64,000 nucleotides of DNA from Balamuthia mandrillaris (taxonomy: Eukaryota; Discosea; Longamoebia; Balamuthiidae), in the NCBI GenBank assembly GCA_031835245.1, contig JAVKOQ010000026.1, forward strand, positions 124,001 to 188,000, read 5' to 3'. Below, piece by piece: positions 1-11,832 of this stretch. The position numbers and the translations under genes were made by a program. Each line of letters starts with the position of its first letter. Position 1 is the stretch's first letter. The notes under the pieces were generated by a model that made no database searches, was not told where the DNA came from, and worked only from the letters and a program-made list of their open reading frames with translations.

Positions 1-42
1 ACCTCATTTTTCGTCGAAAAAAAAAAAACAAAACAAAAAAAG

Positions 43-1158
43 AGCTCTGCCATAAGCAACAAATCGGAGGATTCCCTTCTATTCGACTGTACGTTCTTTT
101 ATTTGTCTTTGTCTAATTCTATTTCTCATTTTCTCTCTTCGCATGTTTTTAACTACAGTTTTCGCGATGGCACCCTCTTGAAAAAGTATGTTGGAGAAAA
201 AGAAGTCGATGCGTTTGTAGAGTTTGTGGAAATGGAAAAAGAAGCTTTTGTACCTGGTTCCGACGTTCTGGTCCTCACCAACAGAAACTTCATGAATAAC
301 ATACTTTCCTCTGATGGCGCTTGGATGGTCGAATTGTACGTTTTCTTTTTCTGCTTTTTGTTTCTCTCAAAATTCCCTGTTGTTCTTTTCCATCCTTATT
401 TCACGCAGGCTTATTCTTACTCTCCTTTCTCTATCTTACGCCTTCAATGCTCTTTCTGATACCGTTAGTTATGCTCCCTGGTGTGGACATTGTAAAGAAT
501 TAGCTCCCGAATGGGAGTCACTAGCTTCCTCTGTCAAAAACAGCGGAGATGACGTGAAAGTAGCCAAGGTGGATTGTGATGCGAATGAAGGTTCGTATTT
601 TATTCTATTAGAAAGAGTTAATATTTAACAAATCCTTTGTTGTATCAGAACTCTGCAACAATGTTGGTGTGAACAGTTTCCCTACTATCAAAATGTTTGT
701 TCTTGTTTATTGTTTCTTTTGTTTTTCAATCACATTTGCAATTCTTAACCACACAATGTCTAAAACGCAGGTTTCAAGTTACTTCGTACGATGGAGATAG
801 AGACGTGGATTCATTCATAGCATTTATCAGATCTCAAGCGTCTCTGCCTGCCCCAACTGCCAGCGATGTAATCACGCTCACTCCTGATAACTTTGATAGC
901 ATCAAAGAAGGAGTCTGGATGGTTGAATTGTAAGCCCTTAGCATTCTCTCTTTTGTTCGCTTTATTTTGGTTTGCTTACTATGGACTTACAATTAAGTTA
1001 TGCGCCATGGTGTTCTCATTGCAAGGCGTTGGCTCCAGAATGGGAAGCGTTCGCGACCTCCTCTAAAGGCAACCTTAACGTAGCCTCCGTTAATTGTGAA
1101 GCGTTCCCAGACCTATGCGACCATGTTGCTTCCTTCCCAACTATTTTGCTGTACTACT

Positions 1159-1197
<39 letters not shown>

Positions 1198-1954
1198 CTC
1201 TTTCCTTGTGTGCTGTAGATATTTCTTTTGTCGTATACCTCTCATTAACGTTGATGTAGTTATGCAAATGGTGGTGAACCAATTTTGTTCAAAGGCAATC
1301 GAGAACGAGGTGCCTTTTCTACATTTGCTGAAATGATGGCAGAAGAACAAGGAGAAGATAGTGATAGCCACATCATTCACCTTGACTCTGATATCGCCAT
1401 TCGCGATGCCCTCGTTGAAGGAGATTGGATGATTGACTTGTAAGAACCTTTTGAGTTAGTGGTTGTTTTGGTTGTTTACAAATGATTAACTGTATTCTGT
1501 TGCCAACAAAGTTATGTGCCTTGGTGTTCCCATTGTGCCATATTGAAGCCGGTTTGGGAGGATTTCGCTTTGGAGCTTCATGAAGAAGGCATTCCCGTCA
1601 AGGCTGCCACCTTCAATTGCGACGACTTTTATGGTAATTGTCCTCTCCCCTTGGTCCCTTATCTTGCTTTCTATTTTTTGTTTTAAACCCTGTCTTTCAG
1701 GTAGGTGCAAAGAAATAGGAGTAGAGCACTATCCAGCTATAATGCAGTACGTCTTTTCTTTTCTTTTCTTTTTTTGCGGTGTGCTTTTTAACATTTTTCT
1801 GTGTAACGAACAAAGCGTAAGGAATGGGCGTTACCAGTTTTATGATGGCTCGTTCGCCGTCGAACCTTTGTTGGAGTTTGCCAAAAAGGATCCAGCTCCA
1901 GTTGCTCCTCCGCCCGCTGTCTCATCAACGCCAAACACCAAAGATGAATTGTAA
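43..1954 (+). CDS. Protein disulfide isomerase, multi-thioredoxin-domain, ER-retained (5' partial)
   Basis: Oxidoreductase of the ER lumen that makes and rearranges disulfides. At least three thioredoxin-type active sites can be read across exons: PWCGHC (about 477-494), PWCSHC (about 1005-1022) and PWCSHC (about 1520-1537), each preceded by a short WMVEL or WMIDL strand. The last four codons read KDEL before TAA at 1952-1954, the ER retrieval signal. The gene runs off the left edge: the first exon seen starts after a splice acceptor at about 42 and resumes a thioredoxin domain ([15 protein letters not shown]), so at least one more active site may lie upstream. Introns include 89-158 (gtacgt...acag) and one with a CT run at 1160-1194. 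Exons join in frame throughout. Family assignment is firm; the exact PDI subtype is not decided. Confidence 0.9.
1160..1194. repeat. (CT)n microsatellite in PDI intron
   Basis: Uninterrupted CT dinucleotides inside an intron, pyrimidine-rich on the coding (+) strand. Confidence 0.9.
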
Positions 1955-2045
1955 AAGTTGCGTTCTTTTTTTAATTTTTGGAATGATTTATATCACGGTT
2001 TACTGGTACAAGGCTTCTAGCCCTTGCTGGTGGACAGCTCTTCGA

Positions 2046-3116
2046 TCACCACTCTGAAGTCTCAAGTGTCACTTCCGCCGCCCAGTCACTCCAGCTATAA
2101 AAACTCCCTGCTGAAGCAAACACGTTCAACCCATCCTCCTCTCCCTCGTTCTTCTCACCCAACCCGTATACCGCTTTGCGATGAGGAAACTTCAAGTTGT
2201 GCACACGAAGGGACCCGCAATCCAAGAGGTTGAGCCGTTGCAACCTGGTGCAGTGGGCCAAGACCTGGTTGACCGCTTCTTCTCCAGGCCCGAGAGCCAG
2301 CTGCTCGTTGCCCTGCAGCAGCAACACGCGAAGCCTGCAGGGGGGCGGCAAGCAGAGAGGGAGATAGCCAAGATGCTGGGGGGTGAGGTCGGTGAAGCTG
2401 AGGTCCAGATATTCCAGGCCGGAGCAACCCCTGAGCAGTGCTTGCCAGGCACGAAAGTGGCGCTCATGTGGTTGTCGCTTTGGTAGTTTGTTGACCAGAA
2501 AGTATTGGCCATGCAAACCCAACTGCAGCAGCAAGTATAAGCGTTGGTGGAGAAAAACTTGAAGAATAAGAAGAAGCAAGAAGAAGAAGCAAGTAGCAGA
2601 AAAAAAGCAAGAACAAGAAGAAGAAGAAGAAGAAGAAGAAGAAGAAGAAGAAGAAGAAGAAGAAGAAGAAGAAGAAGAAGAAAAAAGAACAAGAACAAGA
2701 ACAAGAACAAGAACAAGAAGAAGAACAAGAAGAAGAAGAACAAGAAGAAATAACAACAAGAACAAGAAGAAGAACAAGAAGAAGAAGAAGAAGAACAAGA
2801 AGAAGAACAAGAACAAGAACAAGAAGAAGAAGAAGAAGAAGAACAAGAAGAAGAAGAAGAAGAAGAACAAGAACAAGAACAAGAACAAGAACAAGAACAA
2901 GAAGAAGAACAAGAAGAAGCCCAAGAAATGACGAATAACATACATGAAGAAGATTAGGGCAATGGGTGCCCAACACGGACAAAAGACAACGCAAATCGCC
3001 CTCCTCGTCATCGGTAGGCTGATAAGAATACCACTCCTCTTCGCCGCGGCGTGAGTACTCGAAGAAGCCCCGGTCAGTTCCCCTAGCATAGGATGGCCTT
3101 GGCTGCAATAAAGCCG

Positions 3117-3166
<50 letters not shown>

Positions 3167-3729
3167 CGACAGAGTTAACAATTAAAATGAAGCGTAGTAC
3201 ACAAAGGAGCGGACCTCAGTTCCAGCAACTCTAGTTTCTCTCCACATTTAGCCACCAGAGAAGACAACGCAACCGTAAAGCACTCTGCAGAGGCGAGGTT
3301 GATCTGTCTCAAGTTGTTCCGTTCGTTCAAAGCGTTGGCGATGGCCGTCAGGACATCTCCATCTGGGTCCTTCAAACCGCTGAGGTCCAATGAATGGATG
3401 TTGCTGCAGGAGGGAAGAAAGATGGAAAAGTGGCACGGCCGCAAGGAAAGAGGTGGCTGTGGAGGTAGTGAACCGTAATCGTTGAATGAGAAGAGGGATG
3501 GCGGCAGGGCCAGCGGGGACTGGGTTGCTGTTAACGCGCAGAAGAGGAGGTACTGCAAGCACTTTTCTTTGAGGTCCGTAGGAAGTAACTGTTGGATGAG
3601 GGCAGCGTTGGGAGCAAGAAACCGTACTAATGGGTCGATGCACAGCAATGCAAGAGGAGGAACAGAAGAGGAAGGAGAAGAAGAAGAAGAACAAGAACAA
3701 GAACAAGAAGAACAAGAAGCCGGTTCCAT
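2046..3729 (-). CDS. Leucine-rich-repeat protein, stand-alone copy of the LRR module
   Basis: Three exons on the minus strand (3729-3215, 3118-2944, 2522-2046) give exactly 389 codons in frame. The protein has a Ser/Cys-rich start, a short segment LLPTDLKEKCLQYLL that resembles a degenerate F-box-type helix, and then LRR-like strands (SLDLSGL, RQINLA, LELLELR, LEYLDLSFTDLTPQHL, LQRLNLLDCGSL). It is a clear paralogue of the C-terminal part of the gene at 30350-35070: introns fall at the same two codons and phases, and many stretches match closely. Unlike that gene it has no ankyrin or propeller region. Intron 2 holds a large CTT-type tract. The 3' end lies 91 bp from the PDI stop. Function is unknown; LRR proteins usually bind other proteins. 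Confidence 0.8.
2614..2925. repeat. (GAA/CAAGAA)n tract in LRR gene intron 2
   Basis: About 300 bp of GAA and CAAGAA units. On the coding minus strand it is a TTC/TTCTTG polypyrimidine tract leading to the acceptor at 2523. It creates several long artefactual reading frames. Confidence 0.95.
3119..3162. repeat. (GA)n microsatellite in LRR gene intron 1
   Basis: GA run directly against the acceptor of intron 1; reads as (CT)n on the coding strand. Confidence 0.9.
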
Positions 3730-4114
3730 TTTATGGTGCTGTAATTACAGTTCAGAAGCTTTATTTTTCATGACGACACGAAAATAAGATCAGGAATGCG
3801 TAACATTTAAAGCATCTAAACTATGAAAAACATTTGAGATACGTAAAAAATGTGAATTTTACTGACAAAAAAGAAAGGAAAGAAAAAGAACAAAAAATCG
3901 TTTCCGCCGTTTTGTTGCAAACTTCCAACGACATCCCCTCTTCCCCCCCTTTCCCTCTTCCCCCTCCTCTTCCCCACAACAACAACCTTTTTTACATCCT
4001 TGGGTGTTGGTTTTGGACTGTTTAAAAAAATGGTAAACTTTCTTCTGTTTTTTCTATTAGTTTTTTTTTTTCTGAACAAAAAAAATTACATAGAACTCTA
4101 CGGGAGAAAAACAG
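3730..4114. other. Divergent intergenic region, LRR gene (-) and lipase gene (+)
   Basis: No gene seen. It holds a TCATGACGAC motif at 3768-3777, 39 bp upstream of the LRR start, a C/T-rich stretch around 3935-3985, and T- and A-runs just before the lipase ATG. It is probably a shared promoter. Confidence 0.6.
3768..3777. promoter_or_regulatory. Recurrent TCATGACGAC promoter motif
   Basis: Lies 39 bp upstream of the minus-strand LRR start codon; same word as at 8871 and 24596, and inverted at 12152 and 20645. Confidence 0.45.
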
Positions 4115-4623
4115 ATGTGGGAGTCGGGCGAGCTATCCCTGGCAGAGCAACAAGAGATAGAACAAGAGCTGGCCTCTCTGGAAGCAGGAGAGAAACACCA
4201 ACACCAGCAAGAAAACTGCAACGCTGCAGCCACCACCAAGGACGAAGCAACAAATGTTGACCTGGTTGCAGAGGTGACATCCAATGCAGCTGAGGAGGAG
4301 GAGGAGGAGGACGAAGAGGAGAAAAAGAAGGAGGAGAGAGAGGACGAGGTTCAATGGGAGGTCTTGCCAGAGAGAGACATGGAGCTGAGCTTCAGGGATG
4401 ATGGCAAGAAGGAGGAGGAGGCCCACGCCGAGCAGCGACAGAGGGTGCAGAGACAGCTGGCGCAGGTTAGCTTCCTGGAGAAGAGGCTGCAACGAACGCT
4501 GATCGACACGCTTGTGCTGGCTGCTGTGGCCCGTGCCATGTGGGAAGAGACCCACACCGCTGCGTACGTTTGCTTGCTTGTCTTCTCTTCTCTTCTCTCT
4601 GTTTTTCTCTGTTTCTCTCTGTT

Positions 4624-4659
<36 letters not shown>

Positions 4660-7600
4660 CTCTTCTATCTTTGTCTTCCTCTGTTCTCTTCTGCTTCTCT
4701 TCTTCCTCTTTTCTTCTCTTTGTTTCTTGCCATGATTTTTCTTAGAGGTTTATGTGATTGTTGTTTAACAGGCACGGAATGGAAGGGAGGGAGTACCATC
4801 TTTTGGTTTCGTCGGTGTTGAACGGCCTGAGGGAGCACGTCGAATCTTTGATAGAACGACAAGTACCAGAACAAAAGCAATTGGGATTGTTGGCATTGGG
4901 TGGTTATCGCAGCCTCTTGCTCGTTACCCAAGAGTGTTTGAGCCATGCCCACTCCATTCTTTCGGTGTACACCAGAAGCCGTGTGCACTCGCCAGTCAAC
5001 AACGTAATGCTGCTTTGTTTGTTATTTTGTTTACTTCCTTTTCGTTTATGGTATTTAAACTTGCTTCATACAGACGCCAGCATTGTCAGTCGAAGATAAA
5101 GCCTCAAAGGAACACGAACGGGCAAAGGGCGCTCATTCTCTCTCCACGTCACCCCAAGCGGAGGCGCCCATTTCTGCTTCCTTATCAACTTCAAGGGACC
5201 GAAAGAAGCTAACTTCCTCTGCTCCTTCTGTTCCTACACTAGATGCTCCTCCTCGTCATAAATCTTCTGCTGATCCTGTTTCCTCTCCTTCCGGCTCTTC
5301 CACAAACAGCAACAACAGCGCTTCCACTCCACCTTTTTCTTTTGCCTCTTCCATTTCTTCTGCCTTTTCTTCTGCCTTCTCCACTACTTCAGCAACCACT
5401 CCAAGAAGGAAATCACACACAACAACCACAGAACCAGATAAATGGATATCAAGCCCAGCAACTTCTTTGGCTCAATTGAAGGAAGAAATGGAGGGGACCC
5501 TCTCCCTCCTACAACAGTTAGTTCACATTTTTAAGATCTGTAATGTCATTCCATTAGATGCAGAGAAGTACTTCAGCCTGACGTTGGATGAGATAGAGAA
5601 CATGTTTCCCGACAGTCTTGAATGGAAGTTGGATATGTTTCCTCATTACGTTGGCTTTGAGGTTAGTTCTCTCTCTCTCTCTCTCTCTCTCTCTCCCCTC
5701 TCTCCTCTCTCTCCCCCCTCTCTCGTTCTCTAAGGAAAATGCTCACTCTTTCTTGTAGTATTCCAAAGAGCTGATGCAGTATGTTCGCTTGTTGGATGTA
5801 TTTTACATTGCATCCACAAAGGCCTATAACGCTACGAATCCTCTAACCAAGAAAACCATTTTCTCTTCCTCTGTTGTTAAGTACAACGTTCTACCCAAAG
5901 AAGCTGCTGTTCTTGTACGTGTCTCTGTTTCACTTTCTCATGTGATATTTCCAAATTTTTCCTAAATGAACTTGACAAACAAAAAGGCTACAAACTGCAA
6001 GAAAAACTTATCCAGAGAAGTGCTCATTTCGGTATGGGAATTGCTGGAGGATCAGGTCTTTCGTTGGTTGGCCGTTAACTCTGGCTTCTTCCCCAAAGTG
6101 AAAATCACCGTCAATTCACGCATCACCATTCCGTTTCCTTCTTCTTCATCTCCCTCTTCTTCTCCTTCATTCTCTTCTTCTTCTGCTGCTTCGGTCGCAT
6201 CACCTGATGAACAAAAGAAATCAAACTCTCCCTCCACAGACGAAGAAGTACCAGTAATCCATGCTCGTTTCTTCTGGCATCGTCCCAAGAAAAGGGCTTC
6301 TACTTTATCCGCGTCACCAACTACCAACGCCACCGCCGAAACTTCTGAGAAAGCCGGCAAACCTACGACTGCAGAATCTCGCTTTGGTTCGTTCATGTCT
6401 TACGTCAGCCAACAATGGTCGAAAGAAGAAAAGCAACACCCGACAAAACAAGGCGCAACAACAACTGAGAACCTCAATCACAATAACAACGTTGAGGAGA
6501 CACAAAAGGTGATGCAGGAGCAAGCGACCAGTGCCCCAAAGAAGAAAGAGAAACAAAATGAAGAGGGTGGCGACGGCCAAGAACCCGCCTTCCTGATACT
6601 GCACATTCATGGAGGAGGATTCATCTCCCAGACCTCTAATTCGCATTCGATGTACCTGAAGCAGTGGGCTCATGATCTTGGCATTCCTATTGTCAGCATT
6701 GATTACACGTTCGTTCCTTCTCTACATCCCCTCTTTTCTCTCCTTCTCCTCTAACCATTTTCTCCTCTCACATAATAAAAATAAAGCAAAGCGCCAGCAG
6801 GTCATTATCCAATTCCATTAACCGAATGTTATACGGCGTACAAGTGGCTACAAACCAACTATCACCAACTCGGCATTCCTCACAACCCCCTTGGCATCCG
6901 CATTCTCTTAGCCGGAGACAGTGCTGGAGGTATTTTTTTTCTTTTCCCTTCTATCTTAGTGCTTATGTTCTTCTTTTCTTCTTTTCTTACCAAAACAAAA
7001 ACAACAGGCAATTTATGCGCAGCTCTTACTTTGAAGGCATTAGAAGAGGACAAAGTATTGCCTCCAATCGGCACTATCCTCTTCTATCCAGCAGTCACGT
7101 TGACGGCGACGGGAGGCATCTCTCGGCTGGCCTTTTGTCATGACCCTATTCTCAACTATCGCACTTTGATGCTTTGCCAAGAGGCTTATCTCAGCCCTGT
7201 GCAACAAGAGGTTTGTTCTTTCTTTTGCCCTTTTATCTTTTTTGCTTTATTTTTGTTTTGTTAGTTTTTAACTTTTAAAACATTCAGGCGGCAGCAATGG
7301 ATTACTTTATAAGCCCAGGGGTTGCTCCAAACTATTTGCTTGCACAGTTCCCTCCAACTTTTGTTATTTTGGGTGGCATCGATCCTTTACTTGGTTTGTC
7401 TTCCCTCCTCTTCTCTTTATCGTTCTCTTCTCTCCTTTTCTTTCTTTCTCATGTTTTCTTTTTTTCTTGCTTTCTTCTCCTCAGATGACGGGCTGCTCTT
7501 TGCGCAGAGGCTAAGGGAGAACGGACGACAAGTGACCATCAAGCTGTTCGACACCCTTCCGCACGGATTCTTGAATCTCTCTCAGGCCATTCCCTCAGCT

Positions 7601-7744
7601 CAAAAGGCAGTTTCCTACACAACGGCTTGCTTCCGGCATCTCATACGAAACTTTTTGGAGGCTTCCAAAGATCCTTGGAACTCCAAGGACATTGCTTCTT
7701 CCTCTTCTTCCTCCTCCGTCTCCTCTTCTTCGTTACCTGCTTGA
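4115..7744 (+). CDS. Hormone-sensitive lipase family (HSL_N plus alpha/beta-hydrolase)
   Basis: Nine exons (4115-4563, 4772-5003, 5074-5661, 5759-5914, 5987-6708, 6787-6929, 7008-7210, 7288-7393, 7485-7744) join to exactly 953 codons. The N-terminal part resembles the HSL_N domain (for example [20 protein letters not shown]). The catalytic part has the oxyanion motif HGGGF, GDSAGG with the nucleophile Ser, GGIDPLLDD with the likely acid Asp, and LPHGFLNL with the catalytic His. HSL-type enzymes hydrolyse acylglycerols and sterol or other esters in the cytosol or on lipid droplets. A Ser/Thr-rich, charged insert of roughly 130 residues (about 6120-6580) separates the two domains, and another low-complexity linker is encoded at about 5240-5420. 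The start MWESGEL follows a T/A-rich leader. Several introns carry CT tracts. Confidence 0.9.
4630..4655. repeat. (CT)n in lipase intron 1
   Basis: CT run inside intron 4564-4771, coding-strand pyrimidines. Confidence 0.85.
5671..5694. repeat. (CT)n in lipase intron 3
   Basis: CT run inside intron 5662-5758. Confidence 0.85.
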
Positions 7745-7863
7745 AGAATTGAAGAAGAAAGAGAACTAATTTTCTTTTAGAGAAAAGAAGAGAAAGGATA
7801 AAAGGTAACAACGTTTGAATTGCATACAAGAGAAAAATCGGAGAAGAAGTAAAGGATAGGTGT

Positions 7864-8487
7864 TCAGAGCCATTTGGGACGATGCTCAGGAAGAGGCAGG
7901 CTGACGAGATCCGTATCAAAGAGCTCGATAAACTGCTCGTTGAGCAAACGGACCTTATCACCAGCGTAGCGGCGGTACTCCTCGAAGATGGAAGTAAGGC
8001 TCCACCGTTGCAGCTTCCTCAAACAACCTATCACCGTTCCTTTGTTTTGTGGTAGCGTGACAACAGAGCGAGAGAGAGAAGAGACCAAGAAAAATGAGTG
8101 GAAGAGAGACAGAACAAGAGTGAGAAGAGAAGAGAGGAAGAAGTTGTGAAGAACAAGAGAGAGGCAGAAGAGAACGAGATAAGAGAAGGACAAGAGGGCA
8201 AAAGAATAAAGGAGAGAACGAGAGAAGAGAACACAGAGAGAATGGGAGGGCAGGGTGAAGGGTGAAAACCTGTTCGGTGACGACCGAGGTTACACATGAT
8301 AGCCAAGGGATAGTTTTTGGGCTCGAGGATGACCTTCAACGCCGAAATGACAACGTCCTCAGAGATGGGGCTCCACGGGTTGGCTATGCGCATCTGTGAG
8401 TCCTCCATTCCCAAGTGAAGCAGATCAATGTCCTGGTCGTCCACAAAATTGTAGCTAGTTAAGGGTTGCGTGAGAAAAGCAAATGTG

Positions 8488-8527
<40 letters not shown>

Positions 8528-8709
8528 AGAATGAGGAGAAGAGAAGAAATGTACAAAGGCTGGGAGGGATCATCAGGGGCGAGATAGATGATTGTTTTGA
8601 GATTCATACGCTCCAGGAAGGGAAAGTTGAGGACGTTGGGCTGGCCCGACCGATGAAAGTCCTCTTCCACCATGCCATAGTTATTGGGAGGTATGTAAAG
8701 TGCGCCCAT
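7864..8709 (-). CDS. Siw14/Oca1-type atypical dual-specificity phosphatase
   Basis: Three exons (8709-8555, 8454-8270, 8039-7864) give 172 codons in frame. The protein starts MGALYIPPNNYGMVEEDFHRSGQP, a hallmark of the plant/fungal PFA-DSP family, followed by NFPFLERMNLKTIIYLAP. The Cys-based active site reads MCNLGRHRTG, a CX5R loop; the residue before Cys is Met where Siw14-type enzymes usually have His. Downstream IGCLRKLQRWSLTSIFEEYRRYAG is strongly family-like. Relatives cleave inositol pyrophosphates (Siw14) or act in stress signalling (Oca1); which substrate applies here cannot be told. The last two lipase and phosphatase exons converge 119 bp apart. Confidence 0.9.
8490..8522. repeat. 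(GA)n in phosphatase intron 1
   Basis: GA run between exons 1 and 2; (CT)n on the coding minus strand. Confidence 0.9.
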
Positions 8710-8870
8710 TTTTTTGTTTTTTTGTCTTTCCTTGCTGCTTTCTTTTCTTTATTTTTTTATTTTTTTTGTTTTCACAAAGGTTTGTTGGTGTCGGGAATTG
8801 AACCGGCGGATTCAGTTAAAAATCCAAGTTGTTGCCATCACGATTCGAACCGGCGCAATTCAAATTGTAG

Positions 8871-8880
8871 TCATGACGAC
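8871..8880. promoter_or_regulatory. Recurrent TCATGACGAC motif
   Basis: Sits 162 bp upstream of the phosphatase start and 11 bp beyond the ABC transporter stop, in a gap that also holds two tRNA T-arm-like words (about 8795 and 8848). Confidence 0.4.
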
Positions 8881-8890
8881 ACGAAAATGG

Positions 8891-10428
8891 TTAGGCCGAG
8901 TGTTTGCCTTTCTCTTTCTTGTCTTCCACTTCTTCTTCCTTTTGTTGCTGGTCCTCCGCGTACTCCTTCTTGAACTGGGTGCGGTAAAGCTTGGCGTAGG
9001 TCCCGCCCTTCCGCAAGAGCTGCTCGTGGGTGCCCTGCTCCACGATGCGCCCCTCCTCCAGCACCAAGATGACGTCCGCCTGCAGGATGGTGGACAGCCG
9101 GTGGGCAATCACGAAGGAGGTCCTCCCCTCCAGCAGCGGGCGGATGGCTTCCTGAATGAAGCTCTCCGTCAGGCTGTCCAAGCTGGAGGTGGCCTCGTCC
9201 AGGATGAGCACTGCAGGGTCCCTCAACAAGGCCCTGGCTATGGCGATCCTTTGCTTCTCCCCTCCACTCAGCATGTACCCGTTCTCCCCCACGATGGTGT
9301 CGTAGCCCTTGGGAAAGTCGTTCACGATGGCCTCGTGGATCCTCGCTAGGCGACAGACCTCGTGCACTTGTTCCGCGGTGGCGTCGGGCTTGGCCAGGAG
9401 GACGTTGTTGAAGATGGTGTCGTTGAAGAGGACGCAGTCCTGGGGCACCACCGCAAAGATCTCGCTCAGGTTCTGCAGGCGCAGGTCCCTAAGGTCATAG
9501 CCGTCCAGCAGGATCTCGCCCCCAGAGACATCGTACAAGCGAAGGAGGAGGGAGGTGAGAGTGGACTTGCCGGCTCCTGTTTTGCCAACAATGGCGCACA
9601 TCTGACCGGGCTTGATGTGGAAGGAGCAGTCCTGCAGCACATATTTAAGCTCGGATTTGTTGGCTTTTTGTTGTTCCTCCAGGGTGTAGTCAGGGATGAC
9701 TTCGCCTTGCCTGGTCACTTTGGCTGAACTCCAGAAGTAACGATCCACCTATTTATTTTTGTTTGTGTTAAAAGAGAAAGGAGAAGAAAGAGAACAGAAG
9801 GGCGGATAAGGAAAAGAGAATAAACATAAAACGCAATATAGGTACCCTTTTGATGGTGGCAGGACGTTCCAAGTCAAACAACTGATAGCTGAATTTGACA
9901 CTGCGATACTCCACCTCTCCTCTCACATCCTGTTTTCGCAAGTTGATGCTCTGCTCCTTCTCTGCAACCTCCACGGGCAAGTCCAACACCTCCATGACGC
10001 GCTCGAAGCTGATAATGGACTTCAGGAAGCCGATCCAGTCACTCATGAGGCCCATCAAAGGTCCATGAACCTGTCCCACGTAGGAAGTGAACGAAAAGAG
10101 AGCGCCAGGTGTGATGGTTCCCTCGAGCACAGCGTGTCCTCCCCAATAGTAGATGAAGGCGGTGGAAATGGAGCCAAGACTGCCGACGAACAGCCAAAAC
10201 TTCTTGTCTCGCCATCTATGTTTTTGCTGTTCCTCCCACCGCTGTTAAAGAAAAGAACATGTGAGAAGGAATAAATTGGGTTTGTGATGAAAAATGAAAG
10301 AATAGCAAAGTACTTCGTCTAGTTTAGTAGCAAACTGTTCCACGTTGTATTGTTGTAGGCCAAATAGTTTGGTGAGCTGCACACCCGATAGGGCCAATGT
10401 CTAAAACAATTTTTGGTTAGTGAGTGAG

Positions 10429-10467
<39 letters not shown>

Positions 10468-11444
10468 AAATAAGAGAAATGCAAACAGTTAAACATTATT
10501 TAAAATAAGTGCTCACCTCAGAAACAAAGCTCCAGAGCTGTCTTCGCTTCAGGGCAACAGTGTTTTCATCTCTCTGCAGGCGGCTTGCCAACCACCGCGC
10601 AGGAAAGTAGAAGCAAGGAAATAGGAAAATGATGTACAATGAAAGGTAGGCGTTCATGTTTAGCATGAAAAAGAGGGCCAACCCTAGCTGAAATAGGTTT
10701 CCCATAACGTCAACCATGTTGGAGGAGATGGCGGTATGGGCAGTGTAGACGTCGTCAAAGAGGCGTGAGGTTATCTCGCCTGACGGTGTCGCAGCAAAGA
10801 AGCGCACGCCTAATCGCTGAAAATGTCTGTAATGAAAAGGTTCAGGACAAATTCGTGTACACTCAAAAAGGTGAGGCAGAAGCAAAAGAAAACGAAGAAG
10901 AAGCAGAAGCAGAAGCAGAAGCAGAAGCAGAAGCAGAAGCAGAAGCAGAAGCAGAAGAACAAGAACACAGTACACATCAGAAGAAGAACTGCTTACGTGT
11001 ACATAGCGGTTTGTAAGGCCATAGTGACCCGATGATCAAACACCGAGATAGTAAAGTCGCGTTGTTGAGAAACAAAGCGGTTTAGCAGAGGCAAAGCCAC
11101 CGCAGCGAGCGCAAGCAAGTTAACCAACATTCGGTTGTTATTCGGTATGGCATCATCGATCAACGTTTGGAAGATTTTGGGTTGAAGTGCACCTGTTTGT
11201 TTCAAAAACCAAGCAATGAGAAAGAGAGAAGAAGAAGAAGAAGAAGAAGAAGAAGAAGAAGAAGAAGAAGAACAAGAACAAGAACAAGAACAAGAACAAG
11301 AACAAGAACAAGAACAAGAACAAGAACAAGAACAAGAACAAGAACAAGAACAAGAACAACAACAAGAAGCAGAAGCAGAAGCAGAGGCAGAAGAAGCATA
11401 GGAGGAACAAGAAGAAGAGGAGGAAAGGAGTGGCACATGGGATA

Positions 11445-11484
<40 letters not shown>

Positions 11485-11832
11485 GAAGAAACGAGTGAAA
11501 GCGGAAGCGAAGAGTAGAAAAACTGGTACCAATAACTTTCAGAACAAAGAGAAGAAACATGGAAAAGAACAAAGTCCACTTGTGCGGCGCAGTGAAGGAC
11601 CATATACGCTTCAACACTACCCATTTTTCGCGAACAAACTGGAACTTGTCCACCTGTTGCAGCGCCTTATCATCATCACCTTTTTGAACAAAAAAACCGT
11701 AGTGAGAGGTTGGAATCTTCTTTCTTTCTTTTCCGTTCACCAAGTGACACTGATCATCCATCACCCGGAGCCAAAAAACCAAGCAAACAAACCTGGTCGA
11801 AGGATGTTTCTCCACGCGCCCCACGACTCCAT
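8891..11832 (-). CDS. ABC half transporter, ABCB type (TMD-NBD)
   Basis: Multi-exon gene. From the N-terminus: a short exon MESWGAWRNILRP (from 11832), a basic segment and hydrophobic helix (LFFSMFLLFVLKV), more membrane exons around 11000-11150 and 10500-10830, a segment ending near 9850, and a nucleotide-binding domain in the last exon. The NBD shows Walker A GKTGAGKST, Q-loop VVPQD, signature LSGGEKQR, Walker B VLILDEATSSLD and the His switch IAHRLST. One TMD plus one NBD means a half-size exporter that must dimerise, located in plasma or organelle membrane; the substrate is unknown. The NBD exon is much more GC-rich than the membrane exons. An in-frame upstream Met at 11949 would add 39 residues; I prefer 11832. 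Introns carry AGAAGC, GAA and GA tracts. Confidence 0.85.
10432..10463. repeat. (GA)n in ABC gene intron
   Basis: GA run between membrane-domain exons; (CT)n on the coding strand. Confidence 0.9.
10893..10962. repeat. (AGAAGC)n hexanucleotide in ABC gene intron
   Basis: Tandem AGAAGC units; GCTTCT on the coding strand. Confidence 0.9.
11226..11400. repeat. (GAA)n and (CAAGAA)n tract in ABC gene intron
   Basis: Pure GAA then at least 17 CAAGAA/ACAAGA units, ending in AGAAGC units. TTC/TTCTTG on the coding strand. Confidence 0.95.
11448..11482. repeat. (GA)n in the same ABC gene intron
   Basis: Second tract of the intron at 11190-11530. Confidence 0.9.

Noticed and set aside
2192-3108. Long minus-strand reading frames made of Ser, Cys, Phe and Leu runs
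   Set aside because: They read through the GAA/CAAGAA intron of the LRR gene; only the parts matching the paralogue are exons.
11153-11824. Long frames over the ABC-gene intron
   Set aside because: Translation of GAA and GA repeats; only the flanking segments fit the transporter.
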